DNA of 64,000 nucleotides from CALJDF01 sp038121105 (GTDB lineage Bacteria > Pseudomonadota > Alphaproteobacteria > SHVP01): contig JAYONB010000004.1 in assembly GCA_038121105.1 (NCBI GenBank), positions 62,001 through 126,000 of the forward strand, given 5' to 3'. The notes under the pieces are model-generated. The model worked only from the letters and a program-made list of their open reading frames with translations. It did no database searches and was not told the DNA's origin. Below, piece after piece: positions 33,509-42,461 of the stretch. Every line of letters starts with the position of its first letter. Positions within the stretch are counted from its first letter, which is position 1. The position numbers and the translations under genes were made by a program.

Positions 33509-34708
33509 ATGGCGGCAAAGGATCGGGTAATCATCGCAGGGGCTGGACCGGTCGGGATGGTCGCGGCGATGCGGCTTGCGGATCGCGGTATTCCCGTGCT
33601 GGTGATCGAGGCCAATCCGGACCTCGCCATCGATCTGCGGGCCTCGACCTATCATCCGCCGACCCTCGACATGCTCGACGAATACGGCATTACGCAGCTG
33701 TTGATCGACGACGGGCTGATCGCGCCGACGTGGCAGTTTCGCGATCGCCAAACCCAAGAAAAAGCGGTGTTCGATCTAAGCCTGATCAAGGACGAAACCG
33801 CGCATCCCTATCGGGTCCAGTGCGAGCAGCACAAAATGACGCGGCTGATCTACGAAAAGATCAAGGATTGGGACACGGTCGATATCTGGTTCAGCGCCAA
33901 GGTGACCGACGTGGGTCAGGACGCCGACTCGGCGTGGGCCGTCGTGGAGCGCGAGGGCGAGGAAGTCACCGTAAAGGGGCGCTATCTGATCGGCGCCGAC
34001 GGCGCCAGCAGTGCGGTGCGGATCAAGCTCGATATCGGGTTCGGCGGCGTGACCTATCCAGAGTGGTTCGTGCAGGCGACGACGTCGTTCGAGTTTCGCG
34101 ACTATCTGCCGGACCTGTCGCTGATCAACTATGTGACCGATTCGGACGAGTGGTTCGTATTGTTGCGCGTGATCGGGAAATGGCGCGCGCTGTTTCCCTC
34201 GCGCGAAGGCGAAACCCAAGAAGAAGCGATTGCCGACGAAAGTTTGCAGAAACGTCTCAACGGCATTCACAAAAAGGCCGAGCCCTACGACCTCATCCAC
34301 AAAACGATCTACCGCATCCATCAGCGGGTGGCTACGACCTACAATATGGGCCGTATCTTTCTGGCCGGCGATGCCGCGCATCTCAACAACCCGTTGGGCG
34401 GGATGGGCATGAACGGCGGTATCCACGATGCGGTGAACCTAGTCGACAAACTCACCCAGGTCTGGCGGGGCGAGGGCGACGAGAGCTTGTTCGATCGCTA
34501 CACCCGGCAGCGGCAACCGATCGCGGTGGAAAACGTGCAGGCCCAGGCCGAACGCAACCGCAAGCTGCTGAACGAGCGCGATCCCGAAGTGCGGATGGCG
34601 AACTTCCGCGAAACCCAGCGCACGGCCGAAGATCCCAAGTTGGCGCGCGATTTTCTGATGCGATCCTCGATGATCGAGGGCTTGCGCCGGTCCGAATCCA
34701 TTACGTGA
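33509..34708 (+). CDS. FAD-dependent aromatic monooxygenase (MhpA/PheA type)
   Basis: A 399-residue flavoprotein hydroxylase. The three FAD/NADPH motifs are RVIIAGAGPVGMVAAMRLA at the N-terminus, the DG motif GADGASSAVR near residue 165, and GDAAHLNNPLGGMGMNGGIH near 290. This pattern is that of class A monooxygenases hydroxylating phenolic or aromatic acids. ATG 33509 follows a strong GGGAGGA. It lacks the C-terminal thioredoxin-like domain of larger phenol hydroxylases. It is divergent from the methyltransferase operon, with about 135 bases between. Substrate unknown. Confidence 0.87.
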   Translation: MAAKDRVIIAGAGPVGMVAAMRLADRGIPVLVIEANPDLAIDLRASTYHPPTLDMLDEYGITQLLIDDGLIAPTWQFRDRQTQEKAVFDLSLIKDETAHPYRVQCEQHKMTRLIYEKIKDWDTVDIWFSAKVTDVGQDADSAWAVVEREGEEVTVKGRYLIGADGASSAVRIKLDIGFGGVTYPEWFVQATTSFEFRDYLPDLSLINYVTDSDEWFVLLRVIGKWRALFPSREGETQEEAIADESLQKRLNGIHKKAEPYDLIHKTIYRIHQRVATTYNMGRIFLAGDAAHLNNPLGGMGMNGGIHDAVNLVDKLTQVWRGEGDESLFDRYTRQRQPIAVENVQAQAERNRKLLNERDPEVRMANFRETQRTAEDPKLARDFLMRSSMIEGLRRSESIT

Positions 34709-34779
34709 CGTTCGTCACAGACCCCGAGGCGCGGCCCGCGGCATGATTGCCGTGACGCGAGCAGCTTTTTGGGGAAGCG

Positions 34780-35169
34780 ATGTTGGTTCGTTTGTTGGCG
34801 GCGGTGATCGCCGTATTGGTGGCGACGTCGTCACCGGTCTGGGCCTTTGACGCGCCGAAGGGCGTGAAAATCGTTAAGACGGATCAGGGTCGGGTGCTGG
34901 CCGACCGCAAAGGGATGACCCTCTATACCTTCGACCGGGACGAGGCGTTCGAATCGCGCTGCAAGGCGCGGTGTGCCCAGAACTGGCCGCCGCTCGAAGC
35001 GCGCAAGAAAGACGAGCGCATCGGTCGGTTCCTGGCGATCGAACGGCCCGACGGGACGGTTCAATGGACCTACGGCGGCATGCCGCTCTATCGCTGGTCC
35101 AAAGACAAGGAAGAGGGCGATACCAGCGGCCACGGGTTGGCCGGGGTGTGGCGCGTCGCGCAGCCCTAG
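34780..35169 (+). CDS. secreted COG4315-type repeat protein
   Basis: A 129-residue exported protein with a signal peptide (LLAAVIAVLVATSSPVWA). The mature part matches the short repeat family PF03640/COG4315: GMTLYTFDRD, the C-x3-C-A-x-N-W-P-P segment (CKARCAQNWPPLEA), QWTYGGMPLYRW, and DTSGHGLAGVWRV. Family members are small periplasmic or lipoprotein-like proteins of unknown function, sometimes linked to redox stress. No lipobox cysteine is present here. It stands alone between the monooxygenase and the amidohydrolase genes. Confidence 0.85.
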   Translation: MLVRLLAAVIAVLVATSSPVWAFDAPKGVKIVKTDQGRVLADRKGMTLYTFDRDEAFESRCKARCAQNWPPLEARKKDERIGRFLAIERPDGTVQWTYGGMPLYRWSKDKEEGDTSGHGLAGVWRVAQP

Positions 35170-35230
35170 GCGCGGCTTGACGGCGGCCTGATCGAGTGGT
35201 GCCATCCGGCCCTTGTACCGGAGGGGCGCT

Positions 35231-36403
35231 GTGGCCGATCAACTCGATGCTTGGAAAGACGACCTGACCGCGCTGCGGCGCGATATCCATGCCCACCCCG
35301 AGACCGCCTTCGAGGAATTTCGCACCGCCGACATTGTCGCCGCACGGCTCGAGTCTTACGGGATCGAGGTGCACCGCGGGTTGGCCAAGACCGGCGTTGT
35401 CGGCACGCTGAAGGCGGGGACCGGCAATCGGGCGATCGGTCTGCGCGCCGACATGGATGCGCTACCGATCGACGAATTGAACGACTTCGACCATCGCTCG
35501 ACTCACCAAGGCAAGATGCACGCGTGCGGCCACGACGGGCACACCGCGATGCTGTTGGGCGCGGCGCGCTATTTGGCCGAGACGCGCGACTTCGACGGCA
35601 TCGTGCACTTCATCTTTCAGCCCGCCGAGGAAAACGAGGGCGGTGGTGGGGTGATGGTCGAGGAAGGCCTGTTCGAACAATTTCCCTGCGAAGGCGTTTA
35701 CGGCATGCACAACATGCCGGGCCTCGAGGTCGGCCATTTCGCGGTGCGCGAGGGGCCGATTATGGCGGCCTTCGACCGCTTTACCGTGCACATCCAAGGC
35801 AAAGGCGCGCACGCCGCCCTGCCGCACACCGGAGTCGACCCGATCGTTGTGGGCGCGCACTTGGTGACGGCATGGCAAACGTTAGTCAGCCGCACCACCG
35901 ATCCGATCGATTCGGTGGTGTTGAGCGTAACTAAGTTCCATGGCGGCGATGCCTACAACGTGATTGCCGACAGGATCGAATTGGGCGGCACGATCCGGTC
36001 GTTCCGCGCCGACACGCGCGACCGAATGGAGCGCCAATTGCGCGAGATGGGCGAGCGGCTGTGCGAGAGCTTCGGCGCGACCTTCGAGATGCGCTATGAC
36101 CGGTGTTATCCCGCGACGGTGAATACCGGCGAAGAAACCGGCTATGCGGCGGCCGCTGCGGCCAAGGTGGTGGGCGCCGAGAACGTCGATACCAACACAC
36201 CGCCGCTGATGGGCTCGGAAGACTTCGCGTTCATGCTGCAGGCCCGGCCCGGGTGTTACATCTTGATCGGCAACGGCGCGGGCGACGGCAAAGGGTCGTG
36301 CATGGTGCACAACCCGCACTACGATTTTAACGACGATATCCTGACCACCGGCGCGCGCTATTGGGCGCAGCTGGCCCAGGACCTACTGCCGGTGCGGGCT
36401 TAG
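35231..36403 (+). CDS. M20 family amidohydrolase (hippurate hydrolase-like)
   Basis: A 390-residue metallo-amidohydrolase of the M20D type. Metal-site segments are GLRADMDALPI, MHACGHDGHTAMLLGAA, IFQPAEENEGGGGVM, GMHNMPG and GSEDFAFM. The family cleaves N-acyl amino acids (hippurate, indole-acetyl-amino acids). Its lid domain is complete and length is normal. GTG 35231 is preferred because GGAGG sits just upstream; a TTG at 35213 is possible. It may act with the aromatic monooxygenase on aromatic amides; this is inference from context only. Confidence 0.9.
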   Translation: MADQLDAWKDDLTALRRDIHAHPETAFEEFRTADIVAARLESYGIEVHRGLAKTGVVGTLKAGTGNRAIGLRADMDALPIDELNDFDHRSTHQGKMHACGHDGHTAMLLGAARYLAETRDFDGIVHFIFQPAEENEGGGGVMVEEGLFEQFPCEGVYGMHNMPGLEVGHFAVREGPIMAAFDRFTVHIQGKGAHAALPHTGVDPIVVGAHLVTAWQTLVSRTTDPIDSVVLSVTKFHGGDAYNVIADRIELGGTIRSFRADTRDRMERQLREMGERLCESFGATFEMRYDRCYPATVNTGEETGYAAAAAAKVVGAENVDTNTPPLMGSEDFAFMLQARPGCYILIGNGAGDGKGSCMVHNPHYDFNDDILTTGARYWAQLAQDLLPVRA

Positions 36404-36421
36404 ACGGTTTCCCTAATCTGC

Positions 36422-36451
36422 AAAAGCCCGCCCTGAAATACGCGGGGCGGG
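36422..36451 (-). terminator. Rho-independent terminator of MT5
   Basis: The stem CCCGCCC / GGGCGGG has an 11-base loop; on the minus strand it is followed by CTTTT. It lies just after the MT5 stop and might also serve the convergent amidohydrolase gene. Confidence 0.7.
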
Positions 36452-36461
36452 AACCCGAAGT

Positions 36462-37607
36462 CTATTTCCGGGCGGCGAAGATCAGCCAGGCGCCGGGGCC
36501 GTCTTTGCGGGCGCGGTAGGTGGTGGTGATGCGGTCTTTGGCAAAGCCGGCCCGTGCCAGCGCGGCGGCGTGGTCCATGTTGGTGTAGGCCCGCCAGCAC
36601 GGCTCGGCGTTGCTGAAGGTTTGGAAGTCGCCCTGGTATTGCTCGAACAGGTCTTTCTCGGTGTTCTTGAAGGGCAGGTCGAGATGGGCGACGACCCCGC
36701 CGGGCTTCACGATCCGGAAACACTCTTTGAGCGTGCCTTTGTTGTCGGCGGCGGTGAGTTCGTGGAAAAGGTTGTGCGAGACCACGAGATCGAAGTGGTC
36801 GTCGGGATAGCGCGTTTGGGTCGTGTTCATTTGTTCGAAGTGCACCGGGAAACCCAAAGATTCGGCCCGGGCATGGGCATAGCGCAGCATGCCGCCGCCG
36901 ATGTCGATGCCCCTGACCTCGGCATCGGGCCAGGCTTCGGCAAAGGGCACCGTGGCGCTGCCGGCCGAGCAGCCGAGGTCGATGATCCGTTTGGGATTGA
37001 GGTCGGGGTAGGTCTCTTCGAGGAAGCCGATCATGCAGGCAGCTTTGCTGTCGTGCTTGCCGATGGCGACGCCGCGCGAATAGAGATTGCCGCCGCTTTC
37101 GTAGAGCGAACCTGCGAGGACATCGTCGTCGTGGGCGTTTTCTTCGTACCCGTTGGGATGAAGGTGGATGTCGATGTGGCCGATATAGGCTGGCACGGCG
37201 ACATCGGGGTTGAGCATCAAGGAACCGCGCTTGCGATTGCTTTGGCGGCTCTGCCGGGCGGTTTCTTCGAGACGCGGCAGTTCGCGTTCGATACTGATGC
37301 CCACAGCGTCCCACATGATGCGCTGGGCCGCGACCTGGAGTGTGGAAACGAGCTGGTGGTAGGGCTCGTCTTTCATGGCGTCGCGCACCTCGTCGACCGT
37401 GGCAGGGTCGCGGCCGTGCAGCTTGGCGAAGGCCGGCGCCGCTTTTTTCTCATAGACCTTGCGGTTACCGGGCGCGAAGTTGCGGCCCAAGGCGAGCTTG
37501 AGGCTGAGCGCATATTGTTCGTGCGCGAGTTCATCGTGGTTGGCTTGGGCCAGCATCGGGTGCGGGCATTTACGGTCGGCGGTTTTGAGGCGATCGACAA
37601 TGCTCAT
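36462..37607 (-). CDS. class I SAM-dependent methyltransferase with DIHLHPNG motif (MT5)
   Basis: A 381-residue methyltransferase of the MT3/MT4 subgroup. It keeps the N-terminal QANHDELAHEQYALSLKLAL, PGNRKVYEKKAAPAF and IMWDAV landmarks. The D-I-H-L-H-P-N-G motif is at 146-153, with Asn in place of the first Gly. SAM motif I is IIDLGCSAGSAT near 208-219, followed by RGIDIGGGM, DDHFDLVVSHNLFHEL and IVKPGGVVAHLD. It stands alone, 34 bases downstream of the TAXI-TRAP permease gene on the same strand, with its own ribosome site and terminator. No partner protein is adjacent. Substrate unknown. Confidence 0.82.
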   Translation of the reverse strand: MSIVDRLKTADRKCPHPMLAQANHDELAHEQYALSLKLALGRNFAPGNRKVYEKKAAPAFAKLHGRDPATVDEVRDAMKDEPYHQLVSTLQVAAQRIMWDAVGISIERELPRLEETARQSRQSNRKRGSLMLNPDVAVPAYIGHIDIHLHPNGYEENAHDDDVLAGSLYESGGNLYSRGVAIGKHDSKAACMIGFLEETYPDLNPKRIIDLGCSAGSATVPFAEAWPDAEVRGIDIGGGMLRYAHARAESLGFPVHFEQMNTTQTRYPDDHFDLVVSHNLFHELTAADNKGTLKECFRIVKPGGVVAHLDLPFKNTEKDLFEQYQGDFQTFSNAEPCWRAYTNMDHAAALARAGFAKDRITTTYRARKDGPGAWLIFAARK

Positions 37608-37640
37608 CGAGAACTCCGGGCGTGATAGGGCATTCGTGAT

Positions 37641-39539
37641 TTAGGCCGGTTGGTCGCGCGCGACCATGATTTGGCGCAAGAGAGCCGCCACCGCAAGGAC
37701 GATCCCACCGAGTTCAACCCAGCCCGCGCCGTCGAAACCTTGAGCGGGGATCAACAGGGCGAGCCCGGCGATCAGGAAGGCGCCACGCCCAATAAGATCA
37801 AGCGGTCCGCGGAAAAACCCGCCGAGACCCGCCGAGGCCAACCACACGCCGGCGACGGCGGTAACCACGGCTTGCGCCACCTCCAAGACGTTGCCTTGCA
37901 TCAAGAGGCTGGGCGAAAGGACGAACAAGAACGGCAGCACGAAGGCGGGCCAGCCGTATCGGCAGGCGAGCAACGCGGTTTTCATCGGCCTGGCGCCCGC
38001 GAGATTGGCGGCGGTAAAGGCCGCGATGGCGACGGGCGGGGTGATCATCGACAGGAGCCCGTAGTACAGGACGAACATGTCGGTGGCGATGGGGTCGATG
38101 CCGAGTTCGCGCAGGGGCGGTGCGGCGAGGGTGGCGACGATGAGATAGATCGCCGTGGTCGGCATGCCCATGCCGAGCACGATCGAGACGACTGCGGTCA
38201 GCACCAGCAACAAGAACAAACTGCCCTGACCGACTTGGACGAGGAGGAACGTCAGGCCGAACGACAGCCCGGTAATCTCGATCACGCCGATGAGCAGCCC
38301 GGCCATGGCGCCGATGACGATGATGTCGACGGCGATGGCGCCGGTGGTTGAAAGACTGAGGAGGATGTCGCGCCAACTAATGCGCCGGCCCTTGTAGCCG
38401 AAGACGAGCGACACCACGACGACCGCGGCGGCGGCCCACAGGGCGGCGGTTTCCGGCCGTCGATTCAGCCAGAATAGGGCGATAACGAGGATGGCGAAGG
38501 GCAGCGCGAAGAACCATCCTTCGCGCAGGACCTTGCCCAGGGGGCGCATTTGGTCGCGCGGGATCGGCGGGATCTTGCGTCGCGCGGCCTCGACGTCGGC
38601 CTGGATGAAAACCGCCACGTAGTAGAGCAATGCGGGCAACAGGGCAGCGATGACGATCTCGGAATAGCCGATCGCGAGGCGCTCGGACATCAAGAAGGCC
38701 GCGGCGCCCATGATCGGCGGCATGATTTGGCCGCCGGTCGAGGCGACGGCTTCGAACGCGCCCGCGGCTTGCGGCGTATAGCCGCCGCGCCGCATCAACG
38801 GGATGGTCAACACACCGGTCGAGGCCACGTTCGAGACGGCACTGCCCGAGATCGAGCCAAATAGCCCGGAGGCGACAATGGCGATCTTGGCGGAGCCGCC
38901 GCGCGAACGTCCCGTCAGGCCGATGGCGAGGTCGGTAAACCATTCCGAGCCGCCGCTGCGCAACAGGAGTTGGCCGAGAAAAATGAACCCGATGACAATG
39001 CTGGTGATGATGACCAGCGGCAGGCCAAACAGCGCGTTGAGGTCGACGCCGAGGTAGGAGACGAGTTTGGGGAAAGCTTGCGCGCGGCCCTCGAGTTGGC
39101 CGGGAACCAGATCGGCGAACAGACCGTAGAGCAAGAACACGGCGAGGATGGTGACGAGGCCAAGACCGGCGGTGCGGCGCAGGGCTTCGACCACCAGCGG
39201 AATGAAGACGATGCCGACGACGAAGGTTTCGGTTTGGCGAAAATAGAATTCGTTGGTCAGGACCGGATAGCGAACCGCGAAATAGATACCCGCAACGGTC
39301 GCCAATAGGGCCAACAGGGCATCGTAGATCGGCACTTTGCGCTCGCCCGATGCCCCGCCCCGCGCGGGGACGGCGATGAACACGATCGCAAGGCCCAACC
39401 CGAGGACGATCCCCAGGGCCTGTTGGTCGAAAATCGAGACGTCGAGATAGAACGGGACGTCGCCCGCGAGCCCAAGCGCGACGAGCGTCAGGATCGTGCC
39501 GAAGAGCGGTTTGACGTTACCGGTGAGGAAGTTAGACAT
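37641..39539 (-). CDS. TRAP transporter fused permease (4TM/12TM, TAXI type)
   Basis: A 632-residue membrane protein with a fused DctQ-like and DctM-like organisation, as is usual for TAXI-type TRAP systems. The central DctM signature is visible in SISGSAVSNVASTGVLTIPL and GGQIMPPIMGAAAFLMSERL, and a second motif in IVLGMGMPTTAIYLIVATLA. It imports carboxylates or amino acids such as glutamate with a TAXI binding protein, here encoded directly upstream at 39621. A 12-bp hairpin lies between the two genes. Length matches the family. Confidence 0.92.
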   Translation of the reverse strand: MSNFLTGNVKPLFGTILTLVALGLAGDVPFYLDVSIFDQQALGIVLGLGLAIVFIAVPARGGASGERKVPIYDALLALLATVAGIYFAVRYPVLTNEFYFRQTETFVVGIVFIPLVVEALRRTAGLGLVTILAVFLLYGLFADLVPGQLEGRAQAFPKLVSYLGVDLNALFGLPLVIITSIVIGFIFLGQLLLRSGGSEWFTDLAIGLTGRSRGGSAKIAIVASGLFGSISGSAVSNVASTGVLTIPLMRRGGYTPQAAGAFEAVASTGGQIMPPIMGAAAFLMSERLAIGYSEIVIAALLPALLYYVAVFIQADVEAARRKIPPIPRDQMRPLGKVLREGWFFALPFAILVIALFWLNRRPETAALWAAAAVVVVSLVFGYKGRRISWRDILLSLSTTGAIAVDIIVIGAMAGLLIGVIEITGLSFGLTFLLVQVGQGSLFLLLVLTAVVSIVLGMGMPTTAIYLIVATLAAPPLRELGIDPIATDMFVLYYGLLSMITPPVAIAAFTAANLAGARPMKTALLACRYGWPAFVLPFLFVLSPSLLMQGNVLEVAQAVVTAVAGVWLASAGLGGFFRGPLDLIGRGAFLIAGLALLIPAQGFDGAGWVELGGIVLAVAALLRQIMVARDQPA

Positions 39540-39574
39540 CTCGCCTCATGCCATGGCGAAAAGCAGATCCTCGT

Positions 39575-39603
39575 GAAACGCCCGGCACGAGGCCGGGCGT
39601 TTC
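39575..39603 (-). promoter_or_regulatory. strong hairpin between TAXI binding-protein and permease genes
   Basis: A perfect 12-bp stem GAAACGCCCGGC / GCCGGGCGTTTC with a 5-base loop. It has only three T on the descending arm and none after it. It could be a partial terminator or a 3' stabiliser that keeps binding-protein mRNA above permease mRNA. Confidence 0.65.
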
Positions 39604-39620
39604 TGTTGGATCGAGGTCGA

Positions 39621-40571
39621 TCAGGAGCCGGGCCAGGCGCCGACTTCTTTGTAGAATTTCTCGGCGCCGGGGTGGTACGGCATGTCTTGGTTCTTGCCCA
39701 TGTTGGCGGACTTATGCGTCGACCACAGCGGGCTGAGCCCGTGGAGTTGGTCTTCGTTTTCGTACATCGCCTTGGCGACCTTGTAGACGGCGTCGTCCGA
39801 GACGTCTTTGCCGGCCCAAAGCATGTAGTCGAAGAACATCACCGGGGTCGGCTTATCGATCCCCGTGGGACCGGCGGGAACTTCGGAGATGTAGGTCCGC
39901 GGCGCCTTGTCGGAGAACGCTTTGGCCATCGACGGCGAGGTATCGAACGGCAAGAAGCGGATGCCGCCCACGGCCGCATCGGCGTCGTTGACGAACCCGG
40001 CGCCGACGGAGCCGATCACCGCGTCGATCTTGCCTTCTTTGAACGCATTGATGCCGGGCACGAGGCCGGTGACGGGTACCCCTTCGACATCGTCAAAGGT
40101 GAGACCGCCGTTGGCGAGCATCCCGTCGAGGATGGCGAGGAAGAGCGGCGAAGACGTGTAGCCCGAGGGCAGACGCTTGCCCTTGAGATCCTTGATCGTG
40201 TGGATGTCGGAATCGGCGCGCACGATCAGGCCGACGCGGAACTGCATCATGGTGGCGACGAGCCGCAAGTTGTCGAATTTTTGGCCTTCCGAGAGACCGG
40301 TGCCGGTATAGGCCATGATGGTCTGCATCATGTTGGCAATGCCGAATTCCAGCTCGCCGTTGTTGACCATCGGGATGTACTGCTGGGTGCCGCCCATCGG
40401 CTGCGGCAACATGCGCAAGCCCGAATGTTCGGTGACGATCTGCGAGATGCCGGCGGAAACCTGGGCGGTGGCGCCGCCTTTGGTGGTGCCGATGCCGACG
40501 GTTTGCGCCATGGCCGAACCGGCGATCAGAGTCGCCGCGGCGGTGGCCATGAGAAATTTGGGTAGTTTCAT
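39621..40571 (-). CDS. TAXI family TRAP solute-binding protein
   Basis: A 316-residue exported binding protein. The signal peptide ends at SAMAQ, and the mature start TVGIGTTKGGATAQVSAGIS is typical of the TAXI family. Other landmarks are ELEFGIANMMQTIMAY, DLKGKRLPSGYTSSPLF and FNDVEGVPV-like stretches. ATG 40571 is chosen over the longer frame to 40733 because it places the signal peptide correctly. It is the first gene of a two-gene transporter operon and is divergent from the maleate-isomerase-like pair, which may act on the imported acid. Confidence 0.9.
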   Translation of the reverse strand: MKLPKFLMATAAATLIAGSAMAQTVGIGTTKGGATAQVSAGISQIVTEHSGLRMLPQPMGGTQQYIPMVNNGELEFGIANMMQTIMAYTGTGLSEGQKFDNLRLVATMMQFRVGLIVRADSDIHTIKDLKGKRLPSGYTSSPLFLAILDGMLANGGLTFDDVEGVPVTGLVPGINAFKEGKIDAVIGSVGAGFVNDADAAVGGIRFLPFDTSPSMAKAFSDKAPRTYISEVPAGPTGIDKPTPVMFFDYMLWAGKDVSDDAVYKVAKAMYENEDQLHGLSPLWSTHKSANMGKNQDMPYHPGAEKFYKEVGAWPGS

Positions 40572-40781
40572 GGGTGGTGCTCTCCCTGTTGGTGGGCCCA
40601 GCGGCCCTTGGCGCCCGCGAGATCTGCGAGGCGGTCGAAGTGTAATCGATCCGTTCCGCACTGCCCACAGGGTGGGGCGGCGGTCGGACCGGGCCTTGCG
40701 CTTGACCCAGATCATGGCTGGGGCGAGCCTCAAACGAGGACACTGTGCGGCAGTTTTGTCAGAACAAAAAGGGAGGGCGAG

Positions 40782-41525
40782 ATGCCTGATTCACTTGGCT
40801 ATCGCATGAAATTCGGGGTGATCGCGCCCTCGACCAATACCTCGGTCCAGCCGGAGTTCGACGCCATGGCGCCGCCGGGGATCACCAACCATATGTCGCG
40901 CATTCACGTGCCGGATAATCCGATCAACAACGACGACGACTTCAACAAGTTGATCGAGGAGATTACCGAGGCGCAGGATGCCGCGATCGAGCGCCTGATG
41001 ACCTGTCATCCCGGACATATCGTGATGGGCATTTCGGCAGAGACCTTTTGGGACGGGCTTGAGGCCTCCAAGGTGCTGAAGAAGCACATCGAGAAAATCT
41101 CCGGCGTCGGGGTGACGATGGGCTCGGAATCGAGCCAGGCCGCCCTGAAGGTTTACGGCGCGAAGAAGATCGCGGTGGTAACGCCGTATCAGCCCGTTGG
41201 CGATAAGAACGTCGTCCGGTTCTTCGAGGAGTGCGGGTTCGACGTGGTGCGCATCAAGGGGCTCAAAGCCGAGAGCCCGGTGAAGATCGCGCATTTCAGC
41301 GAAGACGAGTTGCGCGATGCGATCCTTGAGGTCGATGGCGACGATGTCGATGCGATCATTCAAGCCGGCACCAACCTCGCGATGGCGCGGCTGGCCGCCA
41401 CGGCGGAGCGTTGGTTGAAGAAACCGGTGATTGCGATCAACACGGCGACCTATTGGCACGCGCTGCGGACCTGCGGCTTCGACGACAAGGTGCAGGGCTT
41501 CGGCACGCTGCTGACCGACCACTAG
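40782..41525 (+). CDS. maleate isomerase/arylmalonate decarboxylase-like protein (paralogue 1)
   Basis: A 247-residue member of the Asp/Glu racemase superfamily, starting at ATG 40782 after GGGAGG. The N-terminus FGVIAPSTNTSVQPEFD matches the P-S-x-N-T substrate loop of maleate isomerase and arylmalonate decarboxylase. In those enzymes catalysis uses one or two Cys; here the expected sites read MGISAETFW and IQAGTNLAM, with no Cys. Its cysteines (75, 151, 231) are not shared with the adjacent paralogue. The chemistry is therefore uncertain. It is divergent from a TAXI-TRAP transporter and followed 135 bases later by its duplicate. Confidence 0.8.
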   Translation: MPDSLGYRMKFGVIAPSTNTSVQPEFDAMAPPGITNHMSRIHVPDNPINNDDDFNKLIEEITEAQDAAIERLMTCHPGHIVMGISAETFWDGLEASKVLKKHIEKISGVGVTMGSESSQAALKVYGAKKIAVVTPYQPVGDKNVVRFFEECGFDVVRIKGLKAESPVKIAHFSEDELRDAILEVDGDDVDAIIQAGTNLAMARLAATAERWLKKPVIAINTATYWHALRTCGFDDKVQGFGTLLTDH

Positions 41526-41660
41526 CGGCCTTTCCGACTTTCCCGGTCGCAAGCGGGCGCGTTCTCCCCGTGGTCAGGGGCGGCGCGGCGCTTGCGGCCG
41601 TGCGCGCGCCTCCGCATGATGGCGCCCTTCGAAACGGGGCGGCCAAGGGAGGAAATCGCC

Positions 41661-42419
41661 ATGCCGGATTCACTAGGCTATCGCATGAAATTCGGGGTGA
41701 TCGCCCCGTCGACCAACACTTCGGTACAACCGGAATTCGACCGGATGCGGCCCGAGGGCGTGACCAACCATATGGCGCGGATTCACATCCCCGACATGAA
41801 GGTGGCCAACGACGACGATTTCAACAAGCTGATCGAGGTGATCGCCGAAAAGCAGGACGAGGCGGTCGAGCGCCTGAAGACCATGCACATGGACCACCTC
41901 GTGATGGGCATGTCGGCGGAAACCTTTTGGGACGGGCTAGAGGGCTCGGCCAAGCTGCAAAAGCACATGGAAAAGGTGGCTGGCTGCGGCGTGACCATGG
42001 GCTCGGATGCTTCGCAAGAGGCGCTTAAAGTGATGTCCGCGCAGTACGGGCCGATCAAACGGATCGCCTGTATCACGCCCTACATGCCGGTGGGCGATAA
42101 GAACGTGAAGCGGTTCTTCGAGGACCTTGGGTTCGACGTGAAGACCGTGCACGGCCTGAAATGCAAGAGCCCGGTGCTGATTGCCCACGAATCGGAAGAC
42201 GCCCTGCGCGATGCGATCTTGGAAGTGAACGACGACGACGTCGATGCCATCGTTCAGGCCGGGACCAACCTTGCGATGGCGCGGTTGGCCGGGATAGCCG
42301 AAAAATGGCTGAACAAACCGGTGATTGCGATCAATACCGCGACCTATTGGCACGCGCTGCGCAGCAACGGCATTCCCGACAAGGTCGAGGGCTTCGGTTC
42401 TCTATTGTCGGTTCACTAG
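41661..42419 (+). CDS. maleate isomerase/arylmalonate decarboxylase-like protein (paralogue 2)
   Basis: A 252-residue tandem duplicate of the gene at 40782. The first 27 residues are nearly identical and similarity runs to the end (AINTATYWHALR near the C-terminus). ATG 41661 follows GGGAGG at the same distance as in paralogue 1. It carries a short insertion (SAQYGPIKRIACITPYMPVG against GAKKIAVVTPYQPVG). The expected Cys sites are again MGMSAETFW and VQAGTNLAM. Retention of two copies suggests dosage or substrate specialisation. Confidence 0.8.
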   Translation: MPDSLGYRMKFGVIAPSTNTSVQPEFDRMRPEGVTNHMARIHIPDMKVANDDDFNKLIEVIAEKQDEAVERLKTMHMDHLVMGMSAETFWDGLEGSAKLQKHMEKVAGCGVTMGSDASQEALKVMSAQYGPIKRIACITPYMPVGDKNVKRFFEDLGFDVKTVHGLKCKSPVLIAHESEDALRDAILEVNDDDVDAIVQAGTNLAMARLAGIAEKWLNKPVIAINTATYWHALRSNGIPDKVEGFGSLLSVH

Positions 42420-42461
42420 GGCAGGGCGGGGGTCGCCCCCCGCCGGTCTTTACGATGCCGC

